The notes below the pieces were generated by a model, which made no database searches, was not told the origin of the DNA, and saw only the letters and a program-made list of their open reading frames with translations. Made by a program: the position numbers and the translations under genes. This document shows positions 23,183-36,174 of a DNA stretch of 64,000 nucleotides, piece by piece. The DNA comes from Chamaecrista fasciculata (taxonomy: Eukaryota > Streptophyta > Magnoliopsida > Fabales > Fabaceae). Within the stretch, counting starts at the first letter, position 1. Each line of letters starts with the position of its first letter. The DNA is taken from positions 23,992 to 87,991 of the forward strand of contig QANZ01046620.1 of the NCBI GenBank assembly GCA_003254925.1, given 5' to 3'.

Positions 23183-23511
23183 ATCCGGGTTCCATCTTCC
23201 CCTTACTTGTTCTTTAGTTTATGTCCTTGATTGCATGTGTTTTGGTTTTGTTTTCCTTGACTTCATGTGTTTAGGATTGGCTGAAATAAAAGTGTGGGGC
23301 AGCTCAATAGATGTAGGATTTGTTTTCCGTTTTGCTATTTTGTTTTGTTATGTTTTGATTTCATTTGCCTGAGTATTAGGATTTTGTGTGTTGAGAACTC
23401 TTTTGGTGATGTTTTGTGTTTGATTTAGCTGAGTTTAGACCAATTTTAGTGTCTTTAGGACTGATTTTAGTGTGCCCAATGTCGTCGTCATTCAATTTCG
23501 CGTTTTGTGGG

Positions 23512-23671
23512 AAACAGCCGCCGAAACCGCTGCGGAGAAGGCCACGGCGGGTTCCGTGGCGGTTTGCAATGGATTTCCAGCTGCCGTACAGCCGCCACGG
23601 CTGTCCTCACTGGAAATCCAGCTGCGGGAACCGCCGTGGGTCAATACCGCGGCTGGTACCGCGGCGGGTCC
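23512..23671. repeat. GC-rich inverted-repeat module (3' copy a)
   Basis: A longer version: CAGCCGCCGAAACCGC ... GCGGCGGGTCC, with GATTTCCAGCTGC and CTGGAAATCCAGCTGC arms facing each other in the middle. Confidence 0.85.
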
Positions 23672-24231
23672 CTATCCCACGCAGACCGGTCCGGTTCAGT
23701 CAAAAAAAAAAAAAAACCCTAAATCAGATTTAGAAACCCTCTCCTGCGCATTCCAGCCCCAAACCCGCCGCCACCCCTTTTCTCCTTCCCTTTCCTTTTC
23801 TGCAAACCTTCCGTCCAAAGCCGCCACCACCTCCATCATTCCCGCCGTTCTCCTACTGCAAACTCGCCGCCGTCGTGTTCTTCCTCCTGCAAGCTCGTCG
23901 TCGTCGTGTTCGTCAGTCCCTCCCTCATTCTCTTTTTCTCTCTGATACCAAACCGCCGCCGCCGAACTCCGACGCTGCCTCTCCAGTCACCTTCCGTCAC
24001 CGTCGTGGTGTTCTCCGGTCATCCTCACACCTCATTCCCTTCCCAGCTCGCCGACGGTACACCCTCTGCCTACCCTCTTCGATTTTCTGTAAAATTTTCA
24101 GATTTTAGGGTTAGGGTTTTGTCAAAAATCATGTTCTGAGCTGATTTCCTTCGATTAATGCTTGCTGGGATGTTGTTTTTCTGATTGGAACTCTTCGTTT
24201 TGCAAACTCCCCATTTTCCGGTCTGTTTGAA

Positions 24232-24288
24232 GAACCGCCGCCAGAACCGCCGTGGTGCACACCGCGGCGGGTCTCGCGGCGGGTCTTC
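24232..24288. repeat. GC-rich inverted-repeat module (3' copy b)
   Basis: GAACCGCCGCCAGAACCGCC at the left, ACCGCGGCGGGTCTCGCGGC at the right. Confidence 0.85.
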
Positions 24289-24477
24289 ATCGGCTTGCTT
24301 TTTGTGAAAATCCTTTCGTGGCATCCTCTCCATGCATGTTCTTAGGTTTTTGGTATAGTCTGAGTCTTAGTTTTCCTAGGTATTTGGTCTCATGTTCGTT
24401 CTCATTTGTTTGTGTCTTGTTTTGATGAGAGTGTTTGTCTGGTTGTTGTTTGTTTTTGTCTTGTTTTGTTTTACAGA

Positions 24478-25558
24478 TGCCTCGTGCAGCCAAGAAATCC
24501 TCCCCGCCCTCCAAACGGAGTCGTTCTTCATCTTTGCAAATTGTTCCCGCGGAACCTGAGCGGCCTAAGAAAGGTGCCAATCCCAAAAAGAAGTCCGCGC
24601 CCAAGCGCCCATACATTCGGGAGCGCACTTTTGACCCTCTGGAGGGCAACTCTTTCTGGGATACATGTGAGCAGTTGGGTCTGGGATCTTTGTTGGACTG
24701 GCGCGAGACGGCGAACCTCACCCTGGTCCGTGAATATTATGCCCTTCGTGTTTCGACGGGCGATCCCCAAGTTACTCTTCGGGATGTGCCAGTGTGCCTC
24801 ACGCCTGATCTTATTTCTAGACACCTCCAGTTCCCGCGCTATGCTCCCGACCGGCCTTGTGCTTACCAGGCCTACCTCCGCGACCCTTCCTCCATCTCTC
24901 GAGATACCTTGTCCAGCGCCCTCTGCCTTCCCGGCGTCCAAGTTTGGGAGAGGCCATACGGAAAGACCAACTATATGTTGCGCAGCTCCTTCAAACCCGA
25001 CGTCCGGATGTGGCTCCACCTAGTGACTAACAACATCATCCCTAACAGTCACAAGAGTCACACCCCCGTTAAGATCGCTGCCCTTATCTTCCTGCTGTCG
25101 CAAGGGCGGGATGTCGATGTCTCTCAACTTATGTGGGACGCTCTGGAATCGTCTGTGCATGGCCCCCTGGGCATGCGATGGCATTCCCGCATCTTCTGAC
25201 GGCAATCTTTCGGTCCAAGGGTGTTGAGGAGTACACCGGGGTGAACCAGGACGAGTATGTCAAAGCTCTTGCCCCGATAGAATATGAGAGATTGGGTGGC
25301 GGGGCCCCGAATGAAGCACCTAGGGATGTGCCCATGGAGGATGTTGGGCGGATGTCAGCATTTGAGGCTTCTATGGCCCGCATGGCGGAGACTCAAACAC
25401 AGATCCTGGCTAAGCTCCAGTTTGTCCAGAGTCGCTTGTTTGACAGGCTGGATGCGCAGGATACCTATCTTAGGGAGCTGGGTCAGCTCCTATGCAGCCA
25501 GCACCAGATCACCCCTCCTATTCTTCCGCCTGCTGATGAGGATCATGCCGATGCTTAG
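24478..25558 (+). mobile_element. env-position region, 'putative plant transposon protein' type
   Basis: Begins MPRAAKKSSPPSKRSRSSSL, a basic Ser-rich head, then a globular part with FWDTCEQLGLGSLLDW, REYYALRV, VCLTPDLISRHLQFPRY, WLHLVTNNIIPNSHKSH and KIAALIFLLSQGRDVDVSQL, the pattern of the domain found in the third frame of Athila-type elements, followed by a heptad-like stretch (ILAKLQFVQSRLFDRLDAQ). The frame lies where retroviruses carry env, but I see no clear signal peptide or membrane segment, so true envelope function is unproven. Coding is in more than one frame; broken, about one break. Confidence 0.75.
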
Positions 25559-26926
25559 CTCTAGATCGAGTCTTTTGTTTTATTTTGTTTCTTTTGTTTT
25601 ATTTTGTCTCTTTTGTGTGTTTGGATGTTACCTTGTTAGAGTCTGTTGTCGTGTATTTATTTCATTTATTTTCTGTATATGGATATTTGGGCACCGTTTG
25701 ACTGTTCTTTAGACCTGTTGGTTCTTACTCTTTTGCTCATGTATTACAGGTTCTTCTTTTGCTCCTGGATTTTGCATTCTGCGCAGCTTCTTGCTTCTTT
25801 TTTTCCCCTAGTTTTTATTTTGTAGTGTTCTTGCATTGAGGACACTGCAAAGTTTAAAGTGTGGGGGAGTGTGAGTTCGTTCATATTGGTTTATTTTGTC
25901 TGATTTTAGCTGCTAGTTCCTTGACTGTGACATTTTTTTGAGAATTTTTCAAACTTTAAGGCATTTCTGTGATCTTTTGAGCTGGATTTATGTTTTGACA
26001 GTTTATCTTGATTTTTGGAACTCTGTTTGCCTATTATAAACGTGTTTAAATGCATTTGAAGGAGTTTTCTGACCTTCATCTCTATTTTTTGGCATTCAGT
26101 TTTTCATAGATTTCCAGTTTCAGGTTTGAAATATCATATGAACCCACATTTTAGTTTTTAACTCTTTGGTGAATTTTTCAAGTTTGAGAAGATTTTGATT
26201 ATGCTTTTGAGTTAATTGGTTATATTCTACTCGCATGTGAAAGTGGTTAACTTTTGCTTCTTTAGATTTCTGAGCATTTGGTTAATTATGATCATGCTAT
26301 TGTTTCCTTTGAATTCATCCAAAGATCAATTGAGTGCCACCTTATTAACCCTATTGGAAGATTTTGAGCCTAATTGTTCATTTCATATGAGTGTNCTTGT
26401 GCAATTTTTGATTGGTTGAGGATTGGAGTTCGTCTTAAAGAGTGGTAGGTTTTAAATGCTAAAAATTTAGAATTCATTGACTAGTATGCAGCTTAACTTT
26501 CCTTTTGTGCTCATTTGCTGCCATTTTCTTCTCTATTCCATTTTGTTTCTCTGTTTAAATTTTTCCATCTCTTAGCCTTTTCCAACATTACAACCCTCTA
26601 AAGTCCTCTTGAGTTTTTGAATCATTGCATTTATAGTGGAGATTGTAGAGTTATTTCAAGCCTATGGTAGAGGCTCGTTTCAAGGATTTGAGAGTAAATT
26701 TTCCCTGCTATGTGAGTGAGTGATACACCTTTGGATTGGTCTATTGGAGGTTCTTAGGTCGCTTGGCATGCTCAGTTGATTAATTGTCTCATAATCTAAG
26801 TTTCTTTGGTTTTCTTCTGCCATATGTTGAGTGGGATTGATACTCTCTTAATTCTTTTGCATTCTTATTTTCTGCTCTTTCTTGACAGCTTTGCCCAGGA
26901 GTGCAAAGATTAAAGTGTGGGGGAGT
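25559..26926 (+). mobile_element. 3' non-coding region and polypurine tract
   Basis: T-rich, no gene. Two AAGTGTGGGGGAGTG phrases occur: one at about 25856-25870 and the tract just before the 3' LTR (26911-26926). Related text, in reverse complement, fills 62564-64000. A single N is at 26395. Confidence 0.8.
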
Positions 26927-28301
26927 TGATCTTACCATATTTCATCATGTATTTTAGGGACATTTTAGGACATTTTATATTCATTTGAGATTCATTTGCA
27001 TGCCTTTATGTCCTTTTATGATGAAATATGATGCCTTGAAGTTTGATGATTATTTGGACTATTTTGTGATTAATTGAGTGGTTTTCTCGGGTTTAATCTT
27101 TATTACTTGATTGATCCTTTTTATCCTGAGAGTTCACTTAGTTTCTCGATGTTCTTGATAGGTTTTAATGAAGTCCAAAGTGCTGAATTACTTCGAGGAA
27201 GGCTCAAGGATGTTTGGAGACGAGTCAGGGACCAAACTGAAAGCGAACTAAAGTTGCTGGAAAAACCGCCGCCGGAACCGCCTCCACGTATAGCCGCGGC
27301 GGGTCCGCGGCGGGTTCGCGACAATCCATAATTTAACAGGCCCAAACCCGATTTTGATGATTCAGACCTAAAATTCTTTGGGGAAGCGCCGAAAATAGCA
27401 TATCTAGAGGGTCTAGAGTGGAAAGAGAGGCTACACACTACTTGAGAGAGAGTTTTACACATTCCGGATTTCGGTTAGCAATTTGGTTTATCGTGTGAGG
27501 CTTCTCTTGAGATTATGGCAGCAGATTCTGAAGTTGTTCATCTGTCAACCATGAGCGGCTAAACACTCATACCCGGAGGAGCATTGGAGCAAAGCATGAA
27601 CTAGGGTTTCGTCATTAGGGAGTTTTTCTCACACTAGAATTAGGATTTACTTTATTGTTCTTGAATTCTAGTTGAACCTGAGAACTTTTTAGTATTCTGA
27701 TTCTTGATTAGGAACTTGGATTTGTTGTTTGATTACATCTTGATTGTAGCCCTTGAGTTTACACTAGTTTGGTTATAATTATAGATGTATAGCTTTGACA
27801 ATGTTTATTGTTATAAAGATTATGTTTCTTGATCTTCGTTTATCATCAATTGAATGAGGTTTTCAATACTTGTTGTGGATCTATCTTGTTTAAGGTGTTT
27901 GCATGATAGGGTTGTTAATCTAGATCATTAAGTTGTTAGTGACTATCTTAGGATGATTTGTGTGGGAATACTCCATTTATCTTTGTTAGTAATGATTGCT
28001 TAATCCAATTGCTCTGTCGGGTGTTTTCTCAATTTGGTTAATCTATTCGTATTATTGTTTCTTTCAATTCAATCTTTTAAATCAAAAACACAAAAATATT
28101 TATTGCTTTATTTAATTATCGCCTTAGGTCATAGAAAACAATCAAAGAACAAAATTTCTGTTGCTTTCTCCCAATTAGTGATAACTTGGTATTGTTTGCT
28201 TTTAAACCTTGCACAAACGTTCCTCGAGAGATCGACTCGGATTGCACCACTATAGTGCATTAATTCCGGTATTTTTGGCCACCTAGCGACGGGTGCGATC
28301 A
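26927..28301 (+). repeat. 3' LTR of the Athila-like element
   Basis: 1,375 bp, TGATCTTACC...GGGTGCGATCA, preceded by the polypurine tract and followed by the ATTTC target duplication. GC-rich module at 27257-27322. Confidence 0.96.
27257..27322. repeat. GC-rich inverted-repeat module (3' LTR copy)
   Basis: Same as 15595-15660. Confidence 0.85.
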
Positions 28302-28306
28302 ATTTC

Positions 28307-28604
28307 ATAAACCAAAGTATCTTAACAACCACCATAAATAAACATGAATAACAAATTACTAATCTAGACTTCAAAAAATGCAACATTATGGACCTCCCAA
28401 AAAAAAGGTGGATATCTCCAAAAATGCAGTGTAAGACATTTTTTTAGAAAACAATCTTACTAGCGATCTTAATGATCTTACGAGTAAAATAGCGACTCTA
28501 CCCCAATCTTGCTCAAAAACGATCTTGCATTCGATTTTACAAAAAAATGTCTTGCAAGATCGTAAGATCTTACGATCTTTATCTAAATCTTAACAACATT
28601 GGTA
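28307..28604. other. AT-rich spacer, no gene recognised
   Basis: Contains repeated ATCTTACGATCTT and CGATCTT words at 28455-28590, a small imperfect palindromic cluster. Nothing coding seen. Confidence 0.5.
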
Positions 28605-29980
28605 AGTGCCCTTAGGTTGGTCTCAACCCAACTCTCCTTTTAAAGGCACTTAGCACATAGTTTTTGGTTCTTAACGGTTGATGGTTTCTGGAGTTGGTGG
28701 AGGATAGTTTATGGTTTTGATGGTGAACGATTTCTTGTTTTGATTGTGGTTTTATATTTTTGAAAACGATGAGTTAGATTAAGAAAACGTACACACATTT
28801 TTATGTTGGCCAATGGCGTGAAAAGGAATTAATGGTGAATGGTTTGTTGTTTTGATAGTGGTTTCTTATTTTTGAAAACAATGAGCTAGATTAAGAAAAC
28901 TTGCACATATTTTTTTTGCTTGTCAATGGCATGAAAAGGAATCCTCTCAAGTGTTAGATTTAATCTATTTGTAAATTAAAAATAATTACACATATCTCAA
29001 AACTAAAAAAGTTTAATCTATAAGTTAAAAAATGGATTGCCCCAATTATCTTTCTCTTCATATAACTATCTCAAAAAAAAATCATCTCTTATCTCCAACC
29101 TCAATCACGTCGTCACTAATGAAACTGGTTATAACTTCATAGTATGTGACCAATTACGAGAGTTTAATTTGAAACATTAAAAGAAATATAGATCTTTTAC
29201 CTTACTTCATTTCTCATTAATGAGATTAATGTGCTGCTCCATGGAAAAGGGAAAAATATAACGTACAAGCGTTTTGTGAGACACATTATTCACTGCCTGA
29301 CATTTAAGGAAAAAGTTTTAAATTTTCCATTTAGCTTTGATATTTAAAAATTATCACTAGATTTATTTTGGAAATTATCACTAGATTTTTAGTAAAAGAA
29401 ATTCTTTACTTATTTGTTTGGCCAACTCATTAATAATTGATTATTTAATTTTCTTAAAACTTGAAATTTTTTTTAAGTTTTTACATAATTTAGAATAAAA
29501 TACTATTTGATTAAAAATACTAAAATAACATTTTAAACATGCCGTTGTGTTGTGGGGTGAATGCTTAAATCTTAACTATGTAATTTTTTATTAGCTTGGT
29601 TTCATCCTCATTTCAATTTGTCAAAAATTATGCCTTACTAGTTTTTTTTTTTAAACAAAAAAATAGTCAATTTTCTATATACTTTTGATGGTTTGAAAAG
29701 TAGTTCATTTTTTTGTAAAACAATTTTTTCGTTGAGTATACTGTTTAGTTTTTTCATGGATTAAAATGTTTATTCTAATTTTTCAAGAATCGAATTGTTA
29801 GTTTATTTGTTAATGTTATATACAAATTAAGAATCAAATACTCACATGGGTTCTAAAAGTATGGGATGAATTTCAAATTAGTCCTAAATGTTTCATATTA
29901 GTCATATATGTATACAACTTGCTTCAAATAGGTCTTTATAAATTTAATTCATAGGTTTTTTTCGTTAAATGATAATGTCA

Positions 29981-30015
<35 letters not shown>

Positions 30016-32010
30016 ATTTTCTCTCTTATATATTGGTTTTATCTTTAACTAGAGTTGTCAACTCAAAATGGGTTTAACCCATTGACAGATTGACCTATTT
30101 AACTTGCTTTTTTCTTTGAGTTGAGTTGATGAAATCCTAACTCACCAAGGATTCTAAGTCGTGTGGTTTGTCTCACCTAACTCGCGACCCATAGTGAGCC
30201 AACCCGATGAATTAGTAGGTTGATTCACCAACTCATTTATTTGATTTTTTTTTTTAAAAATTATATTCTAAAAAAATCATGGTATGTAGAAAAGTATTAT
30301 TTTAATATATGAAAACTAGATAATTCATCAACATCTTATAAATTTTAGTATTGAAAATTTTTTTAGATCTTAATAAATTTTATCTAATTATGAGTCAACC
30401 CAACTCACAAATTTAAATGTCTAATTTGTAAGCCACCATGACAAAATCCTGACTCACTAATTAAGGATTATGGCACCTGTGAACCAACTCAAGTGAACAC
30501 TATTAATGTTCATGGAGCTACTCTAGAAGAGCATTTGTCATACCCATAATTAGATCGAATCATACATGCAACAAAATTTGAATGGTGCAACGCAAATGAA
30601 TTCCATGAATCACTTCAGCACAAGTAGTTGATCCTACACGCACATGATAAAGCCTTAGTTGCATGGCATAACCCAGACAATAATGGAAAGAGATATGAAT
30701 GATAATTTATACTTAATTGGTAATTTGATTTATCGTGCAGTAACATAATTGAGATAATACAAGAAGGTAGGGGATACTTTAATATGTTTTCAAGTCACCT
30801 TACAAATAGATTCGATGTATAAATGCTTGGTTTTTTAGTTTTACTATATATTGTCTAGTTTTAACCAATAATGTTCTTATTTTGTTGTAATTGTATGTCT
30901 CGTGTTCTATTTGTTCACAAATTTTCTATTCAAAAAATATACTCAGGCATCGCCCCTTGGAAGGTTAAAAAGAAGAGGAAGAGAGAGAGAAATCATATGA
31001 ACAATAAAAGTGGGTCCAATAAGATAAAAAAATCATATGAACAATAAAAGTGGACCTAATCAGATATCTCAATATCTTCCTTTTTATTTTTCAATTTCTC
31101 AAACAAGAGGAAGAGATCACATTCTTCTTCAACACCCTCCCATTCTCTTCCCTGATCTCCATTTCAAACATACCCTTAATAGGGAAGAGGCATATTATCT
31201 TTATTCAAAATAGTGATAGCTTCTATATTCTTTCTTTATAATTTTCAATAATCAATACCAACAGTACTACATTTTTTATTGCAATTCAATCTTTGATTTA
31301 TCTTTAATGATTATCACTTAACAATTTATGCATAAAGATATTCAACTCTTCATGCTGAATCACATCAAATATACAAAATTTCCTCATCATCATCATATTC
31401 ATTATCTAATGATTTAGAAACTTTACTCAATAGATTGTTACAAATTAAATTACATATGTATGACACAACTGATAATTAAGCTTGTTATACAATATGAATT
31501 TTCGCTACATGGTCCCCTTGGATCCCCTCCAAGATAACAGAAGTGTGACATGGAATGGTTACCTGGAGGAGAGGAGGCAGCGACATGGTCAAGTGTTGGA
31601 GATTTAAGGGAGATAGGAGCAGAGGTGTGGTTAGATGCAGAGATTAAGAAGCAGAGAAATCGATTCGAGTGTGAGATGTGCGATAGAGTGTTTTCACATA
31701 TCCTCTTGTTATGCCTCATGAGATGGAAAAGCAAGAGCAATGGAAAGGAATAAGTTAAGCAAAGGGAGAGGGAAGCAGACAAATGGAATTTATGAACAAG
31801 TGTCTGGAATCCAGCGCAAAGGAAAAGGATGAGAAGAAAAATAAAAGAAATGGAAGTGACAAAGGCAAGGAAAAATGAGAAGATAAAATTTGGTAAATCA
31901 GTGAGTCGATATGATCATTTGATTACACCAATGCCACTTGCATCCTCATCATCTATTGTCACCATCATACTATACTAAGACACAAACTATTGGGAAAGAG
32001 GGTGTGAATG
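28605..32010. repeat. Array unit A
   Basis: About 3.4 kb and the least disturbed copy: no clear private insertion. Contains a (TA)n run at 29982-30011, the CTCGCGACCC anchor at 30181 and the CTTCAACACCCTCCC anchor near 31125. Minus-strand ATG with acidic codons (MVTIDDEDASGIGVIK) at about 31970. No intact gene. Confidence 0.75.
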
Positions 32011-35000
32011 TCTTGACTGTTGGTTTGGCCTCAACCTTGCTCTCCTTTTAAAGATACTAAGCACACTATTTTCTTGTTTTGAAGATGGATGGTTTCTGGT
32101 GTTGATGGTGGATAAATTATGGTTTTGATCATATGGACAGATTTTGGGTTTGATGGTATATGGTTTCCTGTTTTGATAGTGGTTTTTTATTTTTGAAAAC
32201 AATGAGCTAGATTAAGAAAACTTGCACACAATTCTATGTTTGTTAATGACATGAAAAGGAATTTTTCCTCTCAATTGTTAGATCTAATTTCTTTGGTCTC
32301 GAGATCTGTGTTTTGTATATTTAAAAAGTACACATATCACAAGACTCAAAAAGTTTAATCTGTAAGTTAAAAAATAGATTGCTCTAATTATCTATCTCTT
32401 CATATAACTATCTCATAAAAAAAAAAATCATCTCTTATCTCCACCCTCAATCACTTGTCATTAGCGAAAATGGTTATAGCATCATATATAATATGTGACC
32501 AATTACAAGAGATTAATTTGCAATATTGAATACAGTTCAAAATCTCACCAATAAGTTTTGAAAAAAAAAAAATTGTGTAGATCTTTTACCTTACTTTATT
32601 TCTCATTAGTGAGATTAATGTGCTACTCTGGAAAAGGAAAAAAGATAACGTACAAGCGTTTTGTGAAACCCATTATTCACCTCCTGACATTTAAAAAAAA
32701 AAAAGCTTTAAATTTTCCATTTAGATTTGATTTTTTAAATCACTAAATTCTTATTAAAAATTTTCTTTACTTATTTGTTTGGCTAACTCTTTAATAATTG
32801 ATTATTTAATTTTATTAAAACATGACATGTTTTTAAGTTTTACATAATTTAAAATAAAATACTATTTGATTGAAAATTCTTAAATAATATTTAAAACATG
32901 CCTATTTTACTCACCATAGTTAAATGCTTTGATATTTTTTATTACGATGAACATTTCTTTAAAAAATAGAAATGTTTATTATTTTTTTATACTTAATTAC
33001 AAGGTTATTAAAACCGGACCGGCCATTGAACCGGCCGAAGGAGGGGTTCAAGGTTCAATGGTTCAACCGGGGTTCAACCGGGGTCGGACCGTTGATAAAT
33101 AAATAAATTAAAAATAATAAAAAAACCTATATATGATAAAATTTTAATTCAAATATTCATAATTAGGTTACAAAATACAATTATAACATTAATATATTAA
33201 TACAATTTTCATAAATTAACATGAATTAATATAGAGATAATCAATTTTCATAATGTTCAACAATATAATATCATCAAGTGACATTTTATGATCACTTTCT
33301 CTATCAAAATTTGGTTCATAATCAACATTCTCTAATATTTGACCCATAATAATAAAAAAAAGACAAAAAAAATCAACAAAAAAAAATAATAAATAAACCA
33401 GGACCGGTTCAACTGGTTTGACTCCGGTTCAGGCCGGTTCGCCCGGTTCGATCCGGTTCAGGCCGGTTATTAAACCGACTCGGACCGGCCTAATGACCGG
33501 TTCAACCGGCCGGTACGGTCCGGTTTTGATAACTATGCTTAATTAGGTATCATTTTATATACTGTATTCGATAACGTTTATTATAACGCTGCATTTTATA
33601 CCAAACTTCGCAAAAGGTTCACGGCGCATTAAGAGATCTCTTCTTTTTTTTTTTTTTAATCAAACAAGAGAATTGTGACCTAACCATTCATAACTAGTAA
33701 TTTAAAAGTTTTCTACCAAATCTTTGAAAATTTAGAAATTGAAAAAATAAATAATTAATTAGTTTGTTAAAGAATCATGAGAATTATGGACTAAATAAAA
33801 TATTCAAAGTTGCTTTTCTTATGTTAGTGTTTGTATTGACAATATTAATTTAATTACGAATAGGTTGTGAGGTATTTTTAATTATTTAAGGTTGTAATTG
33901 TGGTTGCGGATGCGGTTGCCTTGTGTTTATTATGGTTACGAGTTTTATGATATGAGTTGTAATCGTTACGGGTGTTGTCGTTGTGGCCTGACACAGGTTG
34001 CGACAACGACTACAATAGCGATACTGTAGCCACACAATTGAGATTGCAAACCGTAATTTGCAACCTTGTTTATAATGTATTAATGTTTGTTATATTGATT
34101 GAGTACTAATTTATGGATTTATGTGTTCGGCATTCTGAAATAAAGTTTTTTTATTTATACTAAAACAATATGTTAAGTGTTACAAAAAAAATGATAAATA
34201 CTAATTTACAAAAGGATTAATTGTGGGAATGTTACGCTAAATTAAAACATGTGATGGCTTAGTCATCACTTGAGCTCATACTCTCTCAACTTTATTTTAT
34301 ATTTTAAGTATTATATTGCTAACCATTGTTTGCTTTTTTAATTTGGGCAATGCTTTTTTTTTCTTCATCTTCGCGAAGATCTTTAAAGTTTTCTTGGCAA
34401 TCAGGATTAACTTTTGATTTGTCGTCCCATTCTTTGGATTTAAGTAACTATTGCAAATTAAAATTTCTCAATTTAAGGTATTTTCTTCATCAAAATACCT
34501 CAATATCTTCTCTTTCATTTTTCAACTTCTTAAACAAGAGGAAGATGTCACAATCTTCTCCGACACCCTCCCATTCTCCTCATGGATCTCCATTTCAAAC
34601 ACACCCTTAATAGGGAAGACACATATTATCTTTATTCAAAACAACGATAACTTCAAAACTCTTTCTTCATAACCATTTTTTTCCTAATAAATCAGAAAAT
34701 TCATTATAATATCAAAACAAAAACAGATAAGAGATAACTCATAGAGACAAACCTCCAAAGGCTAAATAAGTTCTAGAAACAGAGAAACAACTCAAAAATT
34801 AATTTAGAAGATCAAAAAGAAAAGATACAACAAAAATAAATAGTGGTAAAACATTAATGATTATTGAGAAATAATTAAGATATCTTTCTCTTTTAGCCAA
34901 AATGAATATAAGCAGGATGATTAGTTTCATAACCTTCAATAATCAATACCAACAATATTACATTTTTTGTTGCAATTCAATCTTCGATTTATCTTCAACG

Positions 35001-35985
35001 ATTGTCACTAAATAACTTATGCATGATAAATATTAAATTCTTAATGCTCAATCACATCAAATATAAAAAAATTTCCTCTTCATCATCATCATATTCATTA
35101 TCTAATGTTTTAAAAACTGTGCTCAATAAATTGTTGCAAATTAAATTACATATATATGACACAAGTTATAATTAAGCTAGATATAGAATATGAATTTTCG
35201 ATACGAGGTCCCTTATGATCCCCTCCAAGATGACATGTTATATCCTTTCAACCTAATGAATTATGAAGTTCACTTCAATTAATTTGATGGCTGCACACTT
35301 GGCTCCACTACTCAGAAAAAATTACTTTCTTTCTCTTGCTTGGCTCCACCAATGGCATTGAAGAAAGTTGAGAGTGGATCTGTGGTTTCCCTTGGTCTTG
35401 ATAACAATATAACAATGGTCAGAATGTTATTGAAATAATTGTAAAACTTATATTGATGATGAAATATGGATGGGGATGGCAAACAACTTCAATTTCAAAA
35501 TAAGGACATTTGGTAACATTGAGTCGATACATTTTGACCTTCCTCACCGGCCACTTACACCACTGAAGAGCGAAGAGGGAGTCAACAATGTTCTTGACTC
35601 AGATAGGCGAAGAAGAAGACAGATTCTTGGATGGACGCCTTGAAAACATGAAGAGATTCAAACTTGGTGATTTTTCAAAAATTGAATAACTCCCAACTTA
35701 GTGATATTTTAGAAACTAATTGCTAGATTAGTTTTTAATATTTTGAACTAAAACCACAAAAGAAGGAAAACCCTAAGAAGATCGAGGAAGTAGAAAGTGT
35801 TCTTTACTCAAACCGAAGAGGAAGTTGGGAAAATGAAAAGATGAAGTTTGGTAAATCAGTGAGTCGATATGATCATTTGATCACACCAATACCAGTTGCA
35901 CCTTCACTTTCATCTTCATCATCTTTAGACACCATGATACTCTAGTAAGACACACAAACTATTGGGAAAGAGGGTGTAAATCTTT
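32011..35985. repeat. Array unit B
   Basis: About 4.0 kb including the hAT element 33000-33537. Lacks the CTCGCGACCC block. Minus-strand leader MVSKDDEDESEGATGIGVIK near 35932. Segment 34820-34880 is the unoccupied counterpart of the Mutator-like insertion in unit D. Confidence 0.75.
32992..33545. mobile_element. hAT non-autonomous element, 538 bp, complete
   Basis: Element 33000-33537 is flanked by a perfect 8-bp target duplication CTTAATTA (32992-32999 and 33538-33545). Ends are inverted: CAAGGTTATTAAAACCGGAC at the left, and reading inward from the right CATAGTTATCAAAACCGGAC. The 8-bp duplication and CA..TG ends define the hAT superfamily. GGTTC/CCGG-rich near both ends, AT-rich centre, no transposase; mobilised in trans if at all. 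Confidence 0.92.
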
Positions 35986-36174
35986 TGACTGTTGGTTTGG
36001 TCTCAACCTTGCTCTCCTTTTAAAGATGCTAAGCACATAGTTTTCTTGTTTTGATGATGGATGGTTTCTGGTTTTGATGGTGGATAGTTTATGGTTTTGA
36101 TCATGTGGACAGATTTTGGTTTTGATGTAGATGGTTTCTAGTTTGCTCAGATAGTGGTTTTCTGGTTTTTGAAA

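Larger units (their letters stand above)
23183..24434 (+). mobile_element. Non-coding spacer between pol and env-like region
   Basis: Part of the element. Holds two copies of the GC-rich module (23512-23671, 24232-24288), a poly-A run at 23701-23714 and a CCGCC/TCGTCG-rich stretch at 23760-23980. In Athila elements this stretch may carry the acceptor used to splice the downstream env-position frame (known for the family; TTTTACAG at 24470-24477 fits). Confidence 0.6.
15260..28306 (+). mobile_element. Athila-like Ty3/gypsy LTR retrotransposon, near full-length
   Basis: A 13-kb plus-strand element bounded by two LTRs (15265-16637 and 26927-28301) and a perfect 5-bp target duplication ATTTC (15260-15264 and 28302-28306). 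Internal order: tRNA-Asp-type primer site, GC-rich leader, gag, pol (protease, RT, RNase H, integrase), a long non-coding stretch, an env-position frame with the 'putative plant transposon protein' type domain, 3' non-coding DNA and a polypurine tract. This layout and primer site fit the Athila clade. The two LTRs differ at only about eight positions by eye plus one tiny length change, so insertion is young, roughly a few hundred thousand years at usual plant rates. The coding part is broken, with about four or five breaks; a single N lies in the 3' non-coding part. Confidence 0.93.

Noticed and set aside
24528-25019. 163-codon minus-strand frame over the env-like region
   Set aside because: Antisense shadow of the GC-rich env-position frame.
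31450-31782. 110-codon minus-strand frame with a hydrophobic start in array unit A
   Set aside because: Not conserved as a frame in the other units and no recognised family; recorded only as part of the unit.
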